A DNA stretch of 64,000 bases, from assembly GCA_951812925.1 (NCBI GenBank), contig OX638371.1:33950101-34014100 (forward strand). The letters run 5' to 3'. Under the pieces are notes generated by a model. The model worked only from the letters and a program-made list of their open reading frames with translations. It did no database searches and was not told the DNA's origin. The translations under genes were made by a program, and so were the position numbers. This document shows, in pieces, positions 21,952-33,855 of the stretch; position 1 is the stretch's first letter; every line of letters starts with the position of its first letter. Origin of the DNA: Calliopum simillimum. Taxonomy: Eukaryota > Arthropoda > Insecta > Diptera > Lauxaniidae.

Positions 21952-22718
21952 TGCTATGAAAATATGGAAACGATTTTAAATAAACTGAGCACAACTGGAA
22001 GATTTGCGGAAATTTTAAAGTGCTGATACTTGGCCAACCATCTGGACATACAAAATACCCATGTTTTTTATGTGAATGGGACAGTCGTGATAGAGAGCAG
22101 CATCATGTAAAAAAAGAATGGCCTCTGAGAGATGTTTTACAACCAGACGATGAAAATATCAATAAAGAAAGCTTGGTTGATCCTAGTAAAATGTTATTTC
22201 CTCCGATTCATATAAAACTAGGCTTAATGAAATAGTTTGTGAAGGTATTACGAAAAAATGGAAAGTGTTTTCTGTACATCTGTGAGAAACTCTCTTGTCT
22301 TCCGAGGCAAACTTGCCGGAGGTGTTTTTACTAGTCCTGATATAAGGAAACTTGCAAATGATGAAGTTTTTATAATAAAAATATAAAAGATCTAAACTAT
22401 TGAAACATTGTTGGAAACATGTTGCAGAAGTTCATAAAATTAGGTTGCAACAATAGCATGAAAGTTAATTTCCTTCACTCGCACTTGGACTACTTTCCAG
22501 AAAATCTTGAAGAATATAGTGAAGAACAGGAAGAGAGATTCCACCAAGACATCAAGGAAATAGAAAGAAGATATCAAGGCAAATGGGATGAACACACGAT
22601 GGCGGACTATTGCTGGATGCTCAAAAGGGATAAGCCGAACGCTGTTCACTCAAGGAGGTGTTCCAAAATAAGTTTTACTTTTCAGAAAACTAGATATCAT
22701 AAGAAAGTATGCAAATAA
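21952..22718 (+). pseudogene. Transposase-like TE protein, C-terminal half
   Basis: Starts CYENMETIL..., then a frameshift into LILGQPSGHTKYPCFLCEWDSR (22020-22235) and IKLGLMK. A decayed middle (KLPRGKLAGGVFTSPDIRKLA-like) is followed by 22419-22718 with MKVNFLHSHLDYFPENL, EERFHQDIKEIERRYQGKW and MADYCWMLKRD. This is the same family as 17220-17937 and completes it. At least two frameshifts make it non-functional. Confidence 0.8.
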
Positions 22719-22739
22719 AATGTAAATAAATGTTTCTCA

Positions 22740-23390
22740 CAATGAAAGAAATCTTTTAAATACTTTTTAAATAAATGTAATCGTATCATCATCATCATTT
22801 TTACTTTAATTAAACTGAATTATAAATGTAACATTATGCATACCTTTAAGAATAAATATGGACTTTAAAAGATTTTTTTTCCAAACTCGATATTTAAAAA
22901 AAGTAAATGCGATATGAAAAAACTGAGGTCATATGTGACAGATATCTAGAACGACTTAACCACAACACCCCTTAGCTATTTGCTTATTGGATGAAACATT
23001 TGAAATCAAAAGACTTAAGCGATATCATATTTTGGATTTACCATTTAGATTTTGAATTTGCTATAAATTGTACTTTATTATATATGTAATCAAAATTTCT
23101 TATAATTTTTTAAGTGTCGTATTTACTGGAGTGCGACAATTGCTGTTAATAGATTAACTTTCCAATTAATTTGCTTATTATCATAAGATAGATTGCAAAT
23201 AAATACTTACATAAAAAAAAAAAAAAAAAATATTTGTACTTTGATTTAGTCATCAAATACATATGAAAAAAACTTTTTTCTAAACTAAATCTTTTTTTAC
23301 AAGGTGAGTCTATGTAATTTTTTCGAAAAATTCGTAAAATTTATATTTTTTATCGCTTTGTTCTATTTTCATCAGTCCTAACCCAGTGTG
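22740..23390. other. No gene recognised
   Basis: AT-rich 3' flank of the transposase-like pseudogene, with poly-A near 23213-23230. Confidence 0.45.
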
Positions 23391-23451
23391 CCAAACGGAT
23401 CCGTAACGGATAAAAAAGCGGAAATTTGAACCGTTTGGCAAACTGGGAATA
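23391..23451. repeat. 17-bp stem inverted repeat
   Basis: CCCAGTGTGCCAAACGG is mirrored by CCGTTTGGCAAACTGGG with one mismatch and a 27-bp loop. It could be a tiny MITE or a hairpin; function unknown. Confidence 0.6.
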
Positions 23452-23869
23452 GACGAAACTGCTAGTTTTATTTCAAATAAGTACTAAAATATCAAACTCG
23501 AATTGTAAAAAAAATTAGAAGTGATGAAGCAAAGCGAGCAAAATTCAATAAAAATCACCTACTCTGATTTCATAATTTTTTTAACTTTTTCAACAACGCA
23601 GTAATGTGTTTTTTAATACATATTAAGTTTAAGACATTCAACTTGAAATTTATATATGTAAGTAGTTGAAAAAACTAGATTTTAGCTGTTAGCAATATTG
23701 GACTTTCAAACTACTTTACAAATTATTAAAGTAGTTGTATAAAAATTATCTTAGATTTCTCTGATTTTAATATTATCAAATTTATAAAATTTTCAATTCA
23801 TTCAGATTTCTGAACTTATTAAGAAACCTTTTTTTTACAAAAATTTTGGTCTTTTAATTGAAGATTCAC

Positions 23870-24790
23870 AACATTTTTGGCGACGAGCATAAAAGTTTTA
23901 AAAATCAAATTATTTTTTTTTTCTCTCAAGAAAGTCGAATAAATTTTCCAGCAACTTTTTAAAATGGCAACCGCTCTTAACCAAGTCCTTGCGAAAATTC
24001 TTGTGCAATAACAAGAAGCAATGGAACGACAAGAACATCAACTTCAAATTCAACAGAGAATTTAAACGGATATTCTTGAAAAGGGAACATCCAATACAGC
24101 TGAATCAAATCCAGCTAATAGTGCTGCAGGTAACAATATTAGCCGAGGACAGCTTATGGATATTTTGTCCAAACAAATGGTAAAATTCATCTATGATCCT
24201 GATGAGAATCGCACATTTGAATCTTGGTACGCTCGATACGTGGATTAGTTTATAGTTGAAAACTTCGTTCAACAACAATCAGCGACCTTCACAAAACACA
24301 TCAGCGCGAGGGGAGGAAGCAAAAACACCGCCTTCGCCGTGCTGGAGCAATGCACTACTCTCGTAATTGTACATTTAAAAACCATAAATGTGATCAATTG
24401 CGGAAAAGTAGGTCACAAAGAAGGATATTTTAATTGCTAGTGGTTTCAGATGTCACATTAAGTGAAGAAACAAGGAAATTAAAAATTTTAGTTACTTGTG
24501 TTAAAGAGCTCAATATAGCTGGAGCAAACTTTTTTAAAGAATTGGGTTCGTGGGAAATGCCCATAAATGCATTTTGCAGAACAGTTCAAATTCTAAAGGA
24601 AGTCGAAACCTTAAAAAATGAGTTTCCGACAGTTTTTCGCAAGGGACTAGGTCACTGTGACAAAATTTAAATTCACTTGCCGCTCAAACCTAATGTAAAC
24701 CCGAAATTTTGTGTGAAGCGCCCTGTTCCTTATGCTGCACAGTGCTGCAAAATGCAAATGTCGTGGCCAAAAGTCCAAAAATAAACTTTA
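23870..24790 (+). pseudogene. Decayed Ty3/Gypsy gag-pol
   Basis: 'ttggcgacgagca' near 23878 resembles the leader of a Gypsy subgroup. Next come MATALNQVLAK at 23964, gag-like RGQLMDILSKQMVKFIYDPDENRTFESWYARYVD, and a broken zinc knuckle (CTFKNHKCDQ, then CGKVGHKEGY in another frame). Finally there is the RT N-terminus FPTVFRKGLGHCDKIKIHLPL, with a P(V)PYAAQ motif. Large internal deletions join gag to knuckle to RT; protease and the RT core are gone. Confidence 0.7.
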
Positions 24791-24880
24791 ATTCCGGGAA
24801 GTTTTGGTTAGATATTTTGCAAAACAATTGTTCAGGACATCAGTAACCGAGACAATAATATGGTTTCGACTATTACTTTA

Positions 24881-25371
24881 AGCTGGAGTTACAAGCGACG
24901 CGTCGTCGCTTTACCGCTTCATGGCTTTTCAAGCGTCTCGTTTTTCGAGTTACATGCCGCGCTTCCTCGCGTCAAAGTTTTTTGTGACAACAGCTGACAG
25001 TTCACAAAATTAAAAGCAATAAAAAAAGTTTGTGCTCAATAAATTTAAGTATCCAGAGATTTTTCTGTTTTTTCGGAGCTCACCGAAACAATTTTGAATT
25101 TAAATAAATTTTTTATTTATTTATATTAGCAGCCAAACAGTTGGAAAAAAATACGTTTTGAAATTGAAAAAATTGAAAGGTGTGTTTAATAAGCTTGACG
25201 CGAGAAAGCGTAGAAAAAGTTGAAAGTTGCTCAACTTTTTGCGTCATATGCTTTTTGACTTTCAACGCGTTGTGTTGTGTAGCTCACTCCATACGAATGC
25301 AGGATTTCAACTTTTCCTGACAGAAGCGTGTGAGGCGATAAAGCGACGACGCGTTGCTTGTAACTCCAGCT
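24881..25371. mobile_element. MITE, PIF/Harbinger-like
   Basis: 491 bp with TIRs AGCTGGAGTTACAAGCRACGCGTCGTCGC over about 40 bp. Flanked by the 3-bp repeat TTA (24878-24880, 25372-25374), the duplication typical of PIF/Harbinger. Non-coding. Confidence 0.75.
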
Positions 25372-25838
25372 TTATAGCGGACAAACGTCAAAACATATTG
25401 TAGAAAATTTTTTCATATCGAAAATTTTTATTAAAGTTGTGCGAAATGAAAATCGCTGGACAAGTTTTGCTTACAATTTTAAATAATATTTCGGCTACAA
25501 CTCTTTAACTCTGTTCTTTTCTGAATAATTTTGTGTATTGCTTACATTCATAAAAGGAAAAAATAACTGTAAAAGTGGCATATTTCTAAGAAACCCAAAA
25601 TTTCTTTTAAATACATAGAACGCTAGAGTGCCAAAAAAAAGTTTCACTTAGTTCCAGCGATTTTTTTTCATGATTTTATAGATTGAAGTATTGTTTACCT
25701 CCTCTTCAATTTGCAGCCCCCACTCTTGCTCACTACTCAAATTACATTTAATTATACATACCTGCTCCAGTACAACATACAAGATATTATGTATTTTTTT
25801 AAAAAACTGCAATTCTAAAAGATGATTTCGAAAAAAAT

Positions 25839-26186
25839 ACCTTATTGATGAATGCTGGCATGTAGTACCACAGGTACTCAGAAATATATAATCTGGCCGT
25901 CTACAATGCATACACGCGGAATGCGTCCGCATCTACTGTATATCCGCAAGACATAGTGCGCAAGATGACATCACAACGCTCCAGCTCCTTGCTGTACAAC
26001 ATCAAACAATAGTCCAGCTTCTGTTCGAAATTGCCTTTGGATGGTTTGTTTTCGGACCTCAACTGCAATTTTCGTATTTTTTCTTACTTGCCAACATTTA
26101 ACTTCTAATTTGTAGGAAACATGTAGCATCCATTCCAAGAACATAATATAGTCATGTGGAGTGGTAAGCCCAAAGTCCAACTATTT
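25839..26186 (-). pseudogene. Transib (RAG1-related) transposase fragment
   Basis: The minus strand reads DFGLTTPHDYIMFLEWMLHV, SYKLEVKCWQVRKNTKIAVE and IQRQFRTEAGLLFDVV. In another frame it then reads GYTVDADAFRVYAL, a stop, TARLYISEYLWYYMPAFINKV. This matches the segment just before and including the start of the Transib C-terminal region, parallel to 28560-28990 in the Transib at 27314. The DDE residues are not covered. It is divergent from the other copy, so it is a separate lineage. No TIRs were found around it. Confidence 0.7.
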
Positions 26187-26279
26187 TAGATCTATTGGAC
26201 GTATTAATTTTTGGACTAGGCCCATTCTCTTTGAAAATGCTCTTCTATAAATTTTAAAAATTTCTGATTTAAAATGTCT

Positions 26280-26615
26280 TTGACCGAATTTGATTTTATG
26301 TTACATGGGAGGTGAATGAACTTGGGTTTTGACCACGCCCATTTTTTACAAATATAATAAATTGGTAATATACTATTATTTTACTAAATTAAAACAATTT
26401 CTGATGAAAAATCTAAGAGCTATGATAAAATCCATTTTAGGTCATATTGGAGTATTTAATTTTTGACCACACCTATTTTTTGCGGATATCATTTATGAGT
26501 CTTACACTCTCATTTTACTGAATTTAAACAATTTCTGAATACAAATGGTAGAATTATGGTCGAAATTAATTTTATGTCATATGGGACGTGGGCGTGTCCG
26601 TTGGTCAATTTTGTC
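26280..26615. repeat. ~136-bp tandem repeat, ~2.5 units
   Basis: 'catgggaggtgaatg', 'catattggagtattt' and 'catatgggacgtggg' lie at 26307, 26443 and 26578, each followed by related sequence such as 'accacgcccattttttac'. Related to the 141-bp modules of the HINE and Transib elements. Confidence 0.6.
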
Positions 26616-28432
26616 CAAATTTACATACTTATATAGCTAAGAAATATTTAAAAACCATGCCGGCCTAGTTTGAAAACTCTACGGTTAAAAAATTTCATTA
26701 ACTATAGTTTTTGCTCGGAAACATTTTTTGTCCGACGAACGGTTTTTAAGTTATTCGTCGAAAGCTGACTTTTTTATCTTTGTATCCCCAAAAAAGGGGG
26801 TTTAGCCCCTCATTGAGCGGTGAACTTTTTTCTATAAAATAGCTATAGTCCAATCAACAACTCTGCCAACTTGCAAGTATGCAAATATATTTAGTTATAC
26901 CGTACTAAATGATAACTGTCACCAACTAGAAATTCAGTGATATGCAAGTCGGAATATGTGAGAAATCATTGAACATTTTTGGCTACTATGAGTAAATGTA
27001 TAAAAGGTCGATAAATCTTTAGCTAAAAGCAAAAAACAGCTCGACTTAAGAAAATTGTAGTTAACCCACTACGTGTCATGAGTGCTGTGGCAGCTCTGAG
27101 CGCTAAACACAGCTTTGGCAGACTGTGGCAACTCGATATGAAAATGACAACGGAGATGACGTTTGAGTTATTACTTGACTGTGTAGCAGAGAGTGACGTG
27201 TGCCTTACTGTGAAAATAATTATATTATTAAAAACAATAAATAAATAAGGCCAAAAGGGGTATTCAATGGAACTTTACCGAACATCTGGAAGATCTCGAC
27301 TACGCTGACGACACACAGTGATGCGATTAGTACAAGCTAGACGGAAAAAACTCGAAATCAAATTTTTACATTCCGAATATAAAAAAATATCAGAAAATAT
27401 ATAATAAACTCATAAGTAATTTTTTACTTACCTCCGCTTTCTACATAAAATACCAAAAATCGTCAAAGTCGGCCTAAAAAATGATGTTTTACAAATTTGT
27501 GTCCATGAAATTAGTTGCAATTTTCACAATTTTTTTTTAATACTTCCCAATATCGAAAAGAGTTGAAAATCGGCACACATTACGGCCAAGATATGTTTTA
27601 TGGAAACATTATAAATTCAAAACCAAATCTTTTAAAATGTTGGTTCTATAGAATAGAATTTAGGGAGATAAATGTGTAAAAACGCCAAATTCTGCAAAAC
27701 ATTTTGGAAAAAAAAAAAAAATGGTCACTCCATATTTCTGCCAAACTTTTTTGATTTAATCAGTGTTATGTCTACTTTAAACCCTGGGAATGCCTAAATG
27801 CGCAAATTTACCTTTGACTTTTTTTTCTTAATCTATATGATGGTACTAAATATTACTGTATTAATTAGGCTCTGACCGTATTGTCTGAAATATATATAAT
27901 TTTAAGTCGATGAGACTTTTTGTGGGGTTAAAATATTTGTAATATAACACACAATATTTTTACACTGAGAAAAAAAAATAAATAAATACACGAAATAAAA
28001 AAAAAAATATTTTAGTGAAGTGTAAATTACTCTCAGAAACGAAAAATTTGGTTAAATATTTTGGTAAATAAAAAAAAATGGTCACCTGATATTTTCACCA
28101 AACTTTTTTTTTTCAACTGAGTATTATGTCTACTCTAAGCACTAGGAGTGCCTAAGGCGCAAATTTGACATTGTATTTTTTTTTTAATTTTTTTGATTGT
28201 CCTAAAAATGCTATTAATTTAAATTTGAAATCCAGGTTCTGAATATTTTTTCTAAATATAATGAATGGTTTTTGGGTAATTTCATTACTTTGAGCTGTAA
28301 TCCGGGTAACATATTTAAAAACACAACACGTTATGTTAATACACAGTAAAAAAAATCCATTATAGAAATAAAAATTAGAAAAAATAAACGTAGATAGCCC
28401 GAGAAAAGCAATAATTATTATTCTTTTGCGCA

Positions 28433-29334
28433 ATGGTAGACGGTAAGATAGCAAGTCACCCTTCGTCTCATAAGTCAACATAGTCGTGTTATATATGTGG
28501 TGCCAAGCCAAGTGAGATGAATGCTATGCATAATGTTAAAGAACCTCGACCAGAATGGTTTATCATCCCTTCATGACTGGATCAAAACGCTTCACTGTAT
28601 AATGCATATTGGGTACAGGATGGATGTTAAAAAATAGTCAATTCGTGATAGCAAAAATAAATTATCCGTGGAAAAAATAAATTCAACTTCCATTTAAAAA
28701 AGAAATGGGTCTAGTTATAGATAAACCCAAGCCAGGTTATGGCTCCTCAAACGATGGAAACACTGCCCGACAATTTTTCAAAAAATGTGAACAAAGCTCT
28801 GCGATAACTGGAGTAGACGAGAAGCTTATAAAAATATTTTATATAATTCTAAGCTGTATCTCTTCTGGTTATAATATAGATATTTCTGCCTTCGAAATTT
28901 ATATAAATGAAACTAAGGCATTATATATACAACTTTATAGCTGGTATTTTATGCCGGTAACAGTTTATAAAATTCACTGCCATGCTAAAGACATAATACT
29001 ACAATGCATCGTTGGAATAGGGCAATTATCTGAAGAGACACAAGAGGCTCGCAACAAAGACTGTAGGCGTTTTCGTTTGACAAACACACGTAAAAACTCA
29101 AGGGTAAATACAAATACGGATTTAATGAATATGCTTCTTATCAGTTCGGATCCTTTGGTTGGTTCCTACCGAGAGCAGCCCCTTACAAATGTCCACAAAT
29201 TGCATCCGGACATATTAGTTTTTCTTGTTGTTGCTGATCCATCGGAAATAAGAGGAGTGCGCTCAAATAATGCTTCAAGTAGCGAAGAGTGGTCCGATCC
29301 CGATAATAATTCTTTATCATCGTATTCAATCTAA
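28433..29334 (+). pseudogene. Transib transposase (RAG1-related), C-terminal part
   Basis: The first part, with frameshifts and stops, reads MVDGKIASHPSSHKST, then CYICGAKPSEMNAM (zinc-binding C-x2-C) and GLSSLHDWIKTLHCIMHIGY. From 28705 there are 209 open codons: GLVIDKPKPGYGSSNDGNTA, SSAITGVDEKLI, IGQLSEETQEARNKDCRRFR and MNMLLISSDP. GQLSEE is where the third catalytic acid of Transib/RAG1 lies; E110 of this frame corresponds to human RAG1 E962 by motif position. The region with the two catalytic Asp is missing or unrecognisable upstream. The long open 3' frame may be chance or may mean relatively recent decay. Confidence 0.85.
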
Positions 29335-29439
29335 ATGTTGTCCAGCTTATGTTGTAAAAAATATGAAAAAATTAACTATTAGTGCCTTTGAAATCAAATA
29401 TTACACGTCTACTTTAAATTTCGTTATTGCAAATTTTTT

Positions 29440-29795
29440 CGTTAGTTATGATGCAATATTTATTCAGTTGTATGGGAGGTACCACGCCGACTTGTCCAAT
29501 AGTACTCAAATTTTTTATAGATTTCAGAAACTACATAAGACCCATACACTGCAAATTTTGTAACCGTAACTTATTCCGTTCTAAGATATAGCCCAAAACA
29601 TATTGTAGTTGTATGGGAGGTACCACGCCCACTTGTCCAACCGTGCTCTAATTTTTAATAAATTTAAGAAACTACGTAAAACCTATACACTTAAAATTTT
29701 GTAACCATAGCACGTTTTGTTTTTAAGATATAGCGCAAAATGTAAATAAGTTGTATGAAAGGTGCCACACCCACTTGTCCAAAATTTTTGAAATA
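29440..29795 (-). repeat. 141-bp tandem array inside Transib 1
   Basis: 'gtatgggaggtaccacgccc' and variants begin near 29474, 29615 and 29757, at spacings of 141 and 142 bp. The reverse complement contains the ACCTCCCATACAA core shared with HINE units. Confidence 0.75.
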
Positions 29796-30873
29796 TTTTT
29801 TTTGTACTTTCCCATACCTAAAACATAAAAAACTGCAAAAAAAAAATAGTTTTTTCCGTCTAGCATGTACTAATCGCATCAATGTGCGACATCTGCCACT
29901 TATCGTCCAAACATTCAGATATGCAAAGCAAAATTGAAGACCTTGTCTTGGAATCACAAAAGGCCGGCCTAAAAATCAACGTTTTCAAGACTAAAAGCAT
30001 GAAGCTAAACGCAAGCAATGACATCACGTTTAAAGCTGGCAGTGATGACATCGGAAACGTCGATAGCTTCACGTATTTAGGCAGCATTATCTCCATGGAT
30101 GGTGGAGCAAAAGAGGATATCAACTCAAGAATAGCAAAAGCAAAAGGCGCGTCTGCTCAACTGAACAAAATATGGTCTTCATCCGTTATATCCACCAAAA
30201 CGAGAGTGCGCATTTTTGATTCGAATGTGAAATTGGTTTTGTTATATAGGTGCGAAACATGGCTTGTTACTGAGCAACTAACGAACAAGCTGCAAGTATT
30301 CGTCAACAAATGCTTAAGGCGTATACTAAAGGTTTGGTGGCCTCGCACTATATCAAATGCCGAACTACATCAAAAATGCAAACAGAAGGCTATAGCAAAA
30401 GAGATCAAGCTGCGCAAATGGGGATGGATTGGTCACACTCTCCGGAAACCACACAGCGAAGTTTGTCGCCAGGCTCTTGAGTGGAATCCACAAGGCAGTA
30501 GAGGACGTGGTAGGCCCAAAACCAACTGGAAAAGGTCGTTGGAAAAGGAAATCCAAGAATTGGGAAAATCGTGGCGAGAGATCAAAGTCATCGCAAGGGA
30601 TCGTGACAAATGGAGAGATTTCATATTGGCCCTATGCTCCTCCTAGGAATTAAAGGAGAATACATACATACATACAAAAACAATAAATAACTACTTTAAA
30701 TAAAATAATAAAACTTTTATTATTTCAATATTGAAATAGTGGAGTGTTACAAGTGCCATATGACACTTGTAACAGCGCTTTCTACTTTTAATTCCAAATG
30801 CATTGCCGCTCGAATTTTTGTAAATTTTTTTTCTACTTATTAAGAGCCTTAACTTTGTCCTGGCAAAAAATGA

Positions 30874-31584
30874 TATACCCTACACAGAAGAATTATGTAA
30901 ATTTTGTTTGTATGAGATATGCCAAGCCCTCTTGTCAAAGTCCGCCTAGTTTTTGTTCAGAGCTTGTATATACTGTCCTTAGTATCTGAGTGAAAAATAG
31001 TTGGATTACATAAATAAACGCTTGAAGTACAGCATTTTGAAACTTTTGCCACGCCCTCTTGTCGCCCTCTTAATGATGGCAGCCTGTATGTACTGTTTTT
31101 AGTGTCTGAGTGAAATTTGGTTGAATTACCACAAAAAAACACTTTCAGTAAAGCATTTTGAAGCGTTTGCTTGTATAGGAGGCGCCACGCCCTCTTGTTC
31201 GAATTATTTTCATTTTTTCTCAGAGCTTCAATTTCGTACACCTAGTGCTTATATGTATTTTGGTTACCTTACCGTGAATAATGCTCTATATATTGTGTTT
31301 TGAATATATTTTTTGTGTGGGCGGTAGGCGTGTCCGTACTCCGATTTCACTCATTTTCAATTCGACAAGCTAACTTTGATGACGAAGTTAGTGTACCAAA
31401 TTTCATCGAATTATCTTGATCCCAAAAAATATTAAAATGATTTCAACGGACAGACAGATGGACATGGCTATATCTACTCAGGAGGTGACGCTGTTCAAGA
31501 ATATGTGCACTTTTCCATAGCTGCAACTCCTCCTTTTCTGAGTTACATACAGAAGGATAAAGTGAATATACCCTGTAGGGTATA
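30874..31584 (-). mobile_element. HINE copy E (minus), 3' truncated
   Basis: Head TATACCCTACAGGGTATA at 31584-31567, 'atggacatggctatatctac' (minus: gtccatctgtctgtc), and tandem units with 'ggaggcgccacgccc'. The tail stops at the inverted head motif (gtgtagggtatatca), without the palindrome and CTAG. Confidence 0.75.
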
Positions 31585-31589
31585 AAAAT

Positions 31590-33855
31590 GGGTTGGCTTG
31601 AGTTTGAGCGTTTCTTCTTAACATGTAGGTATATTCCATTTTTAAACTTAATTTTTAAAGATTGCATCAAAACGTGTTTTAAAGCAAGGAATTTTTGCTT
31701 TGTGACCCATATATTCATGTAAGAAAACTTTATCCACAAAAAGTAAGACATTTAATCGTCCCTTTATATCATAATCCAAGCAACTTTCATTGAAATCCTA
31801 AGTGTCCTGCCAACTTCCTTTACATATCGTAGGTGAAGCGCAATTGATAGTGAACTATTTGTCAAATAATGCTGAAATACGAATGGATGAACTATATGTA
31901 GTCGTTTGTACAAAAAAAGAAGGTGGAATTACGAATTGTGTAATTACGAAAATTGCAAAAGCCTTCGTTAACGTCAATGTCCTTCAATGGTATTGCCTGC
32001 CTGCATGCCGCACAGCAGGAATCTTCTAGGCTTGGCCAATTCAAGCCAGATCAGGTCATTCGACCGGCGACATGATGGCCACAATCCAACACTAATTTAG
32101 CGGAAGTAACGCGAAAAATTGTTTTGAGTTTTGTTTGTGTTTCTGTTTTTGTTGTGAATTTTATTGCAATGTTCCGTTACGTAGTGTATTTTACATACCA
32201 AATGAAACATTCATATAACGAATATAAAGAAAAACTTTGCAGAAAGTTTTTTGTTGGTTTGGTTTTTTTGTTGTGCTGCCCCGTTTTTGTTTAACTGCAC
32301 TTTGGCTTCCATTTGGCCATCTATTTTTGTTGTTGTTGTTGTCGATTCCCATGTTGCTGCCAGTCATTTAACGGTTTAGATTTATGTTCCTTTTTTGTTT
32401 CGTTTGTGTATTTCCTTTTTATTTTATTCTTCATTTGGAAATGTAATTTTCACTTTGCCATGAATGACAAGCAACCGACCGACCGAATGAGGAGGAGTGG
32501 CCCAATAGGGCAGACCTTACACTTTTCGTGTAATTCGTTGGTTTTTATTGAGAGCAGCGAAATTTGTGAAAAGGAAAATTTTAATTATGCGAAGTTTTTT
32601 TTTTTTTTCATTTCATTCGTTAGTCGTTATTGCTGCGCCGTCCAGAAACAACGTCTTTTGTGTGCTTCTTTTTATTAATGGGATAAAACCCAAGTCGGCT
32701 GGCCAAGCTGAATTCAACAAGAGAAACAAATAAAGACCCCGAATTGAATGAAATTGAAAGAATACTCGGCAGCAGAAGATTCCTAGTGAATGCCAGTTCG
32801 TCCTGTCATGTTTCATACTCTGAAATTGTTAAGGCGTGAGGTATGAGTATGTGTGCAGGAGGAGGCTTTTCCTTAAGTAATACCACTGATGAACACCATC
32901 GCTCTCTGTCTCTCGATGTGTTCGTTCATCCTTCTTTTGTCCACTTCGTTTAAATATGAGTTTTGTGATTGTCTTAATGGTTTTTGGAAATGAAAGTTGT
33001 TCTTGGACCTGAAGTGTTTTTGTCGTATGGACGAGTATTTCTTAATGGTGTTTCTTTTTTGTTTTTTTTTTTCGTTTTCTTTACTACTTGTTTTGCCTGT
33101 TGGATGATGTCGTCGGCACCGGAAGTGGAAACTGCCAGGCGTACAAGCGATGGCACATTAAGCGCAAATTACAAGAGGTCGTTGAATTGAATTTTATTGA
33201 GCATTTCTCAATCGCCTAATGCTAATGCCCGTACTCTCGCATTAAGGATTTACAAAAGATTCTTTTCTTGTTGTTATGAAGATCTGGGTAATTATGTTAA
33301 ATACTCAATGGGACTATAGATAATGAATGTTTTAGAAATTTGTGAAAAGAAAAAATATATAATTAAGGAAATAAGCATAATATGTACTACATAATGGAAT
33401 TTGTTCAAATTTGAATATTTGTTTTGATTGGGAAAGCACTTTCCTTATCAACTCTGGCAAAGTCATATGAATTTAAGAAGCCTCATTTATTCGAATGGTA
33501 ATAAGAGCGCACAAAAGATATCTTAATTTAATATTTGAGCCATAAGCAATTACCACACTAAGTGTATAAATGTCGAACATTGCACGATAATTGAAGACTA
33601 CAGCACTGCTCTCTTGATGGTAGCAAAAGGTCAATTTCCCCAAAGACTTGCACATCACGAAAAATGATGAATTTATGAACTTCAAAATTATGTTCCTTTA
33701 GTAAAAATACTCTTCATTATAAGGTTTAGAATTGTTGTATTATACTTCTGACTGAAATTGGGACTGTTTTCAATCGTAGCATAGCTAGCAAAATAAAATT
33801 GTCAGCTTTGAATCCGATATGACAGACGGAAAACAAAAACAACATATGCCACCAT
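31590..33855. other. No gene recognised
   Basis: Contains TTG/CAA-rich low-complexity runs (32320-32345) and poly-T tracts but no transposon end or protein domain. It looks like ordinary non-repetitive fly DNA, possibly intronic or intergenic. Confidence 0.4.

Larger units (their letters stand above)
27314..29886 (+). mobile_element. Transib transposon 1, carries transposase remnant
   Basis: 2,573 bp. The left end is CACAGTGATGCGATTAGTAC and the right end, in reverse complement, is CACATTGATGCGATTAGTAC; the TIRs agree for ~35 bp to 'acggaaaaaac'. Flanked by the 5-bp duplication CGACA. The heptamer equals the V(D)J recombination signal, and after 22 bp both ends carry the A-rich block GGAAAAAAC. 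Inside are a decayed 5' region, the transposase C-terminus (28433-29334) and a 141-bp tandem array (29440-29790). Confidence 0.9.
27252..30646 (+). pseudogene. RTE endonuclease-RT C-terminus, interrupted by Transib
   Basis: The first piece, 27253-27313, reads GIQWNFTEHLEDLDYADD, the RT catalytic motif. The second piece, 29887-30646, resumes with ICHLSSKHSDMQSKIEDLV and continues through FTYLGSIISMDGG (RT thumb), WVGH-like WIGHTLRKP, GRGRPKTNWKRSLE and RDRDKWRDFILALCSS with a stop. The two join exactly at the 5-bp Transib duplication CGACA. N-terminal endonuclease and most of RT are absent through 5' truncation, and the 3' part remains open for over 240 codons. Confidence 0.88.
27245..30675 (+). 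mobile_element. 5'-truncated RTE-type non-LTR retrotransposon
   Basis: Flanked by the perfect 15-bp duplication AAAAACAATAAATAA (27230-27244 and 30676-30690). The 3' end is a (CATA)n tail, usual for RTE. The 5' end is truncated inside RT. A Transib transposon sits at 27314-29886; without it the element is about 850 bp. Confidence 0.9.

Noticed and set aside
24651..24660. TCACTGTGAC as a Transib end
   Set aside because: Lies within the Gypsy RT relic reading frame and has no partner end.
28152..28511. 119-residue minus-strand ORF inside Transib 1
   Set aside because: Overlaps the plus-strand transposase remnant and decayed repeat; composition is low complexity.
32313..32678. 121-residue Cys/Phe-rich ORF
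   Set aside because: Low-complexity TTG and poly-T translation; no homologous motif or splice context.
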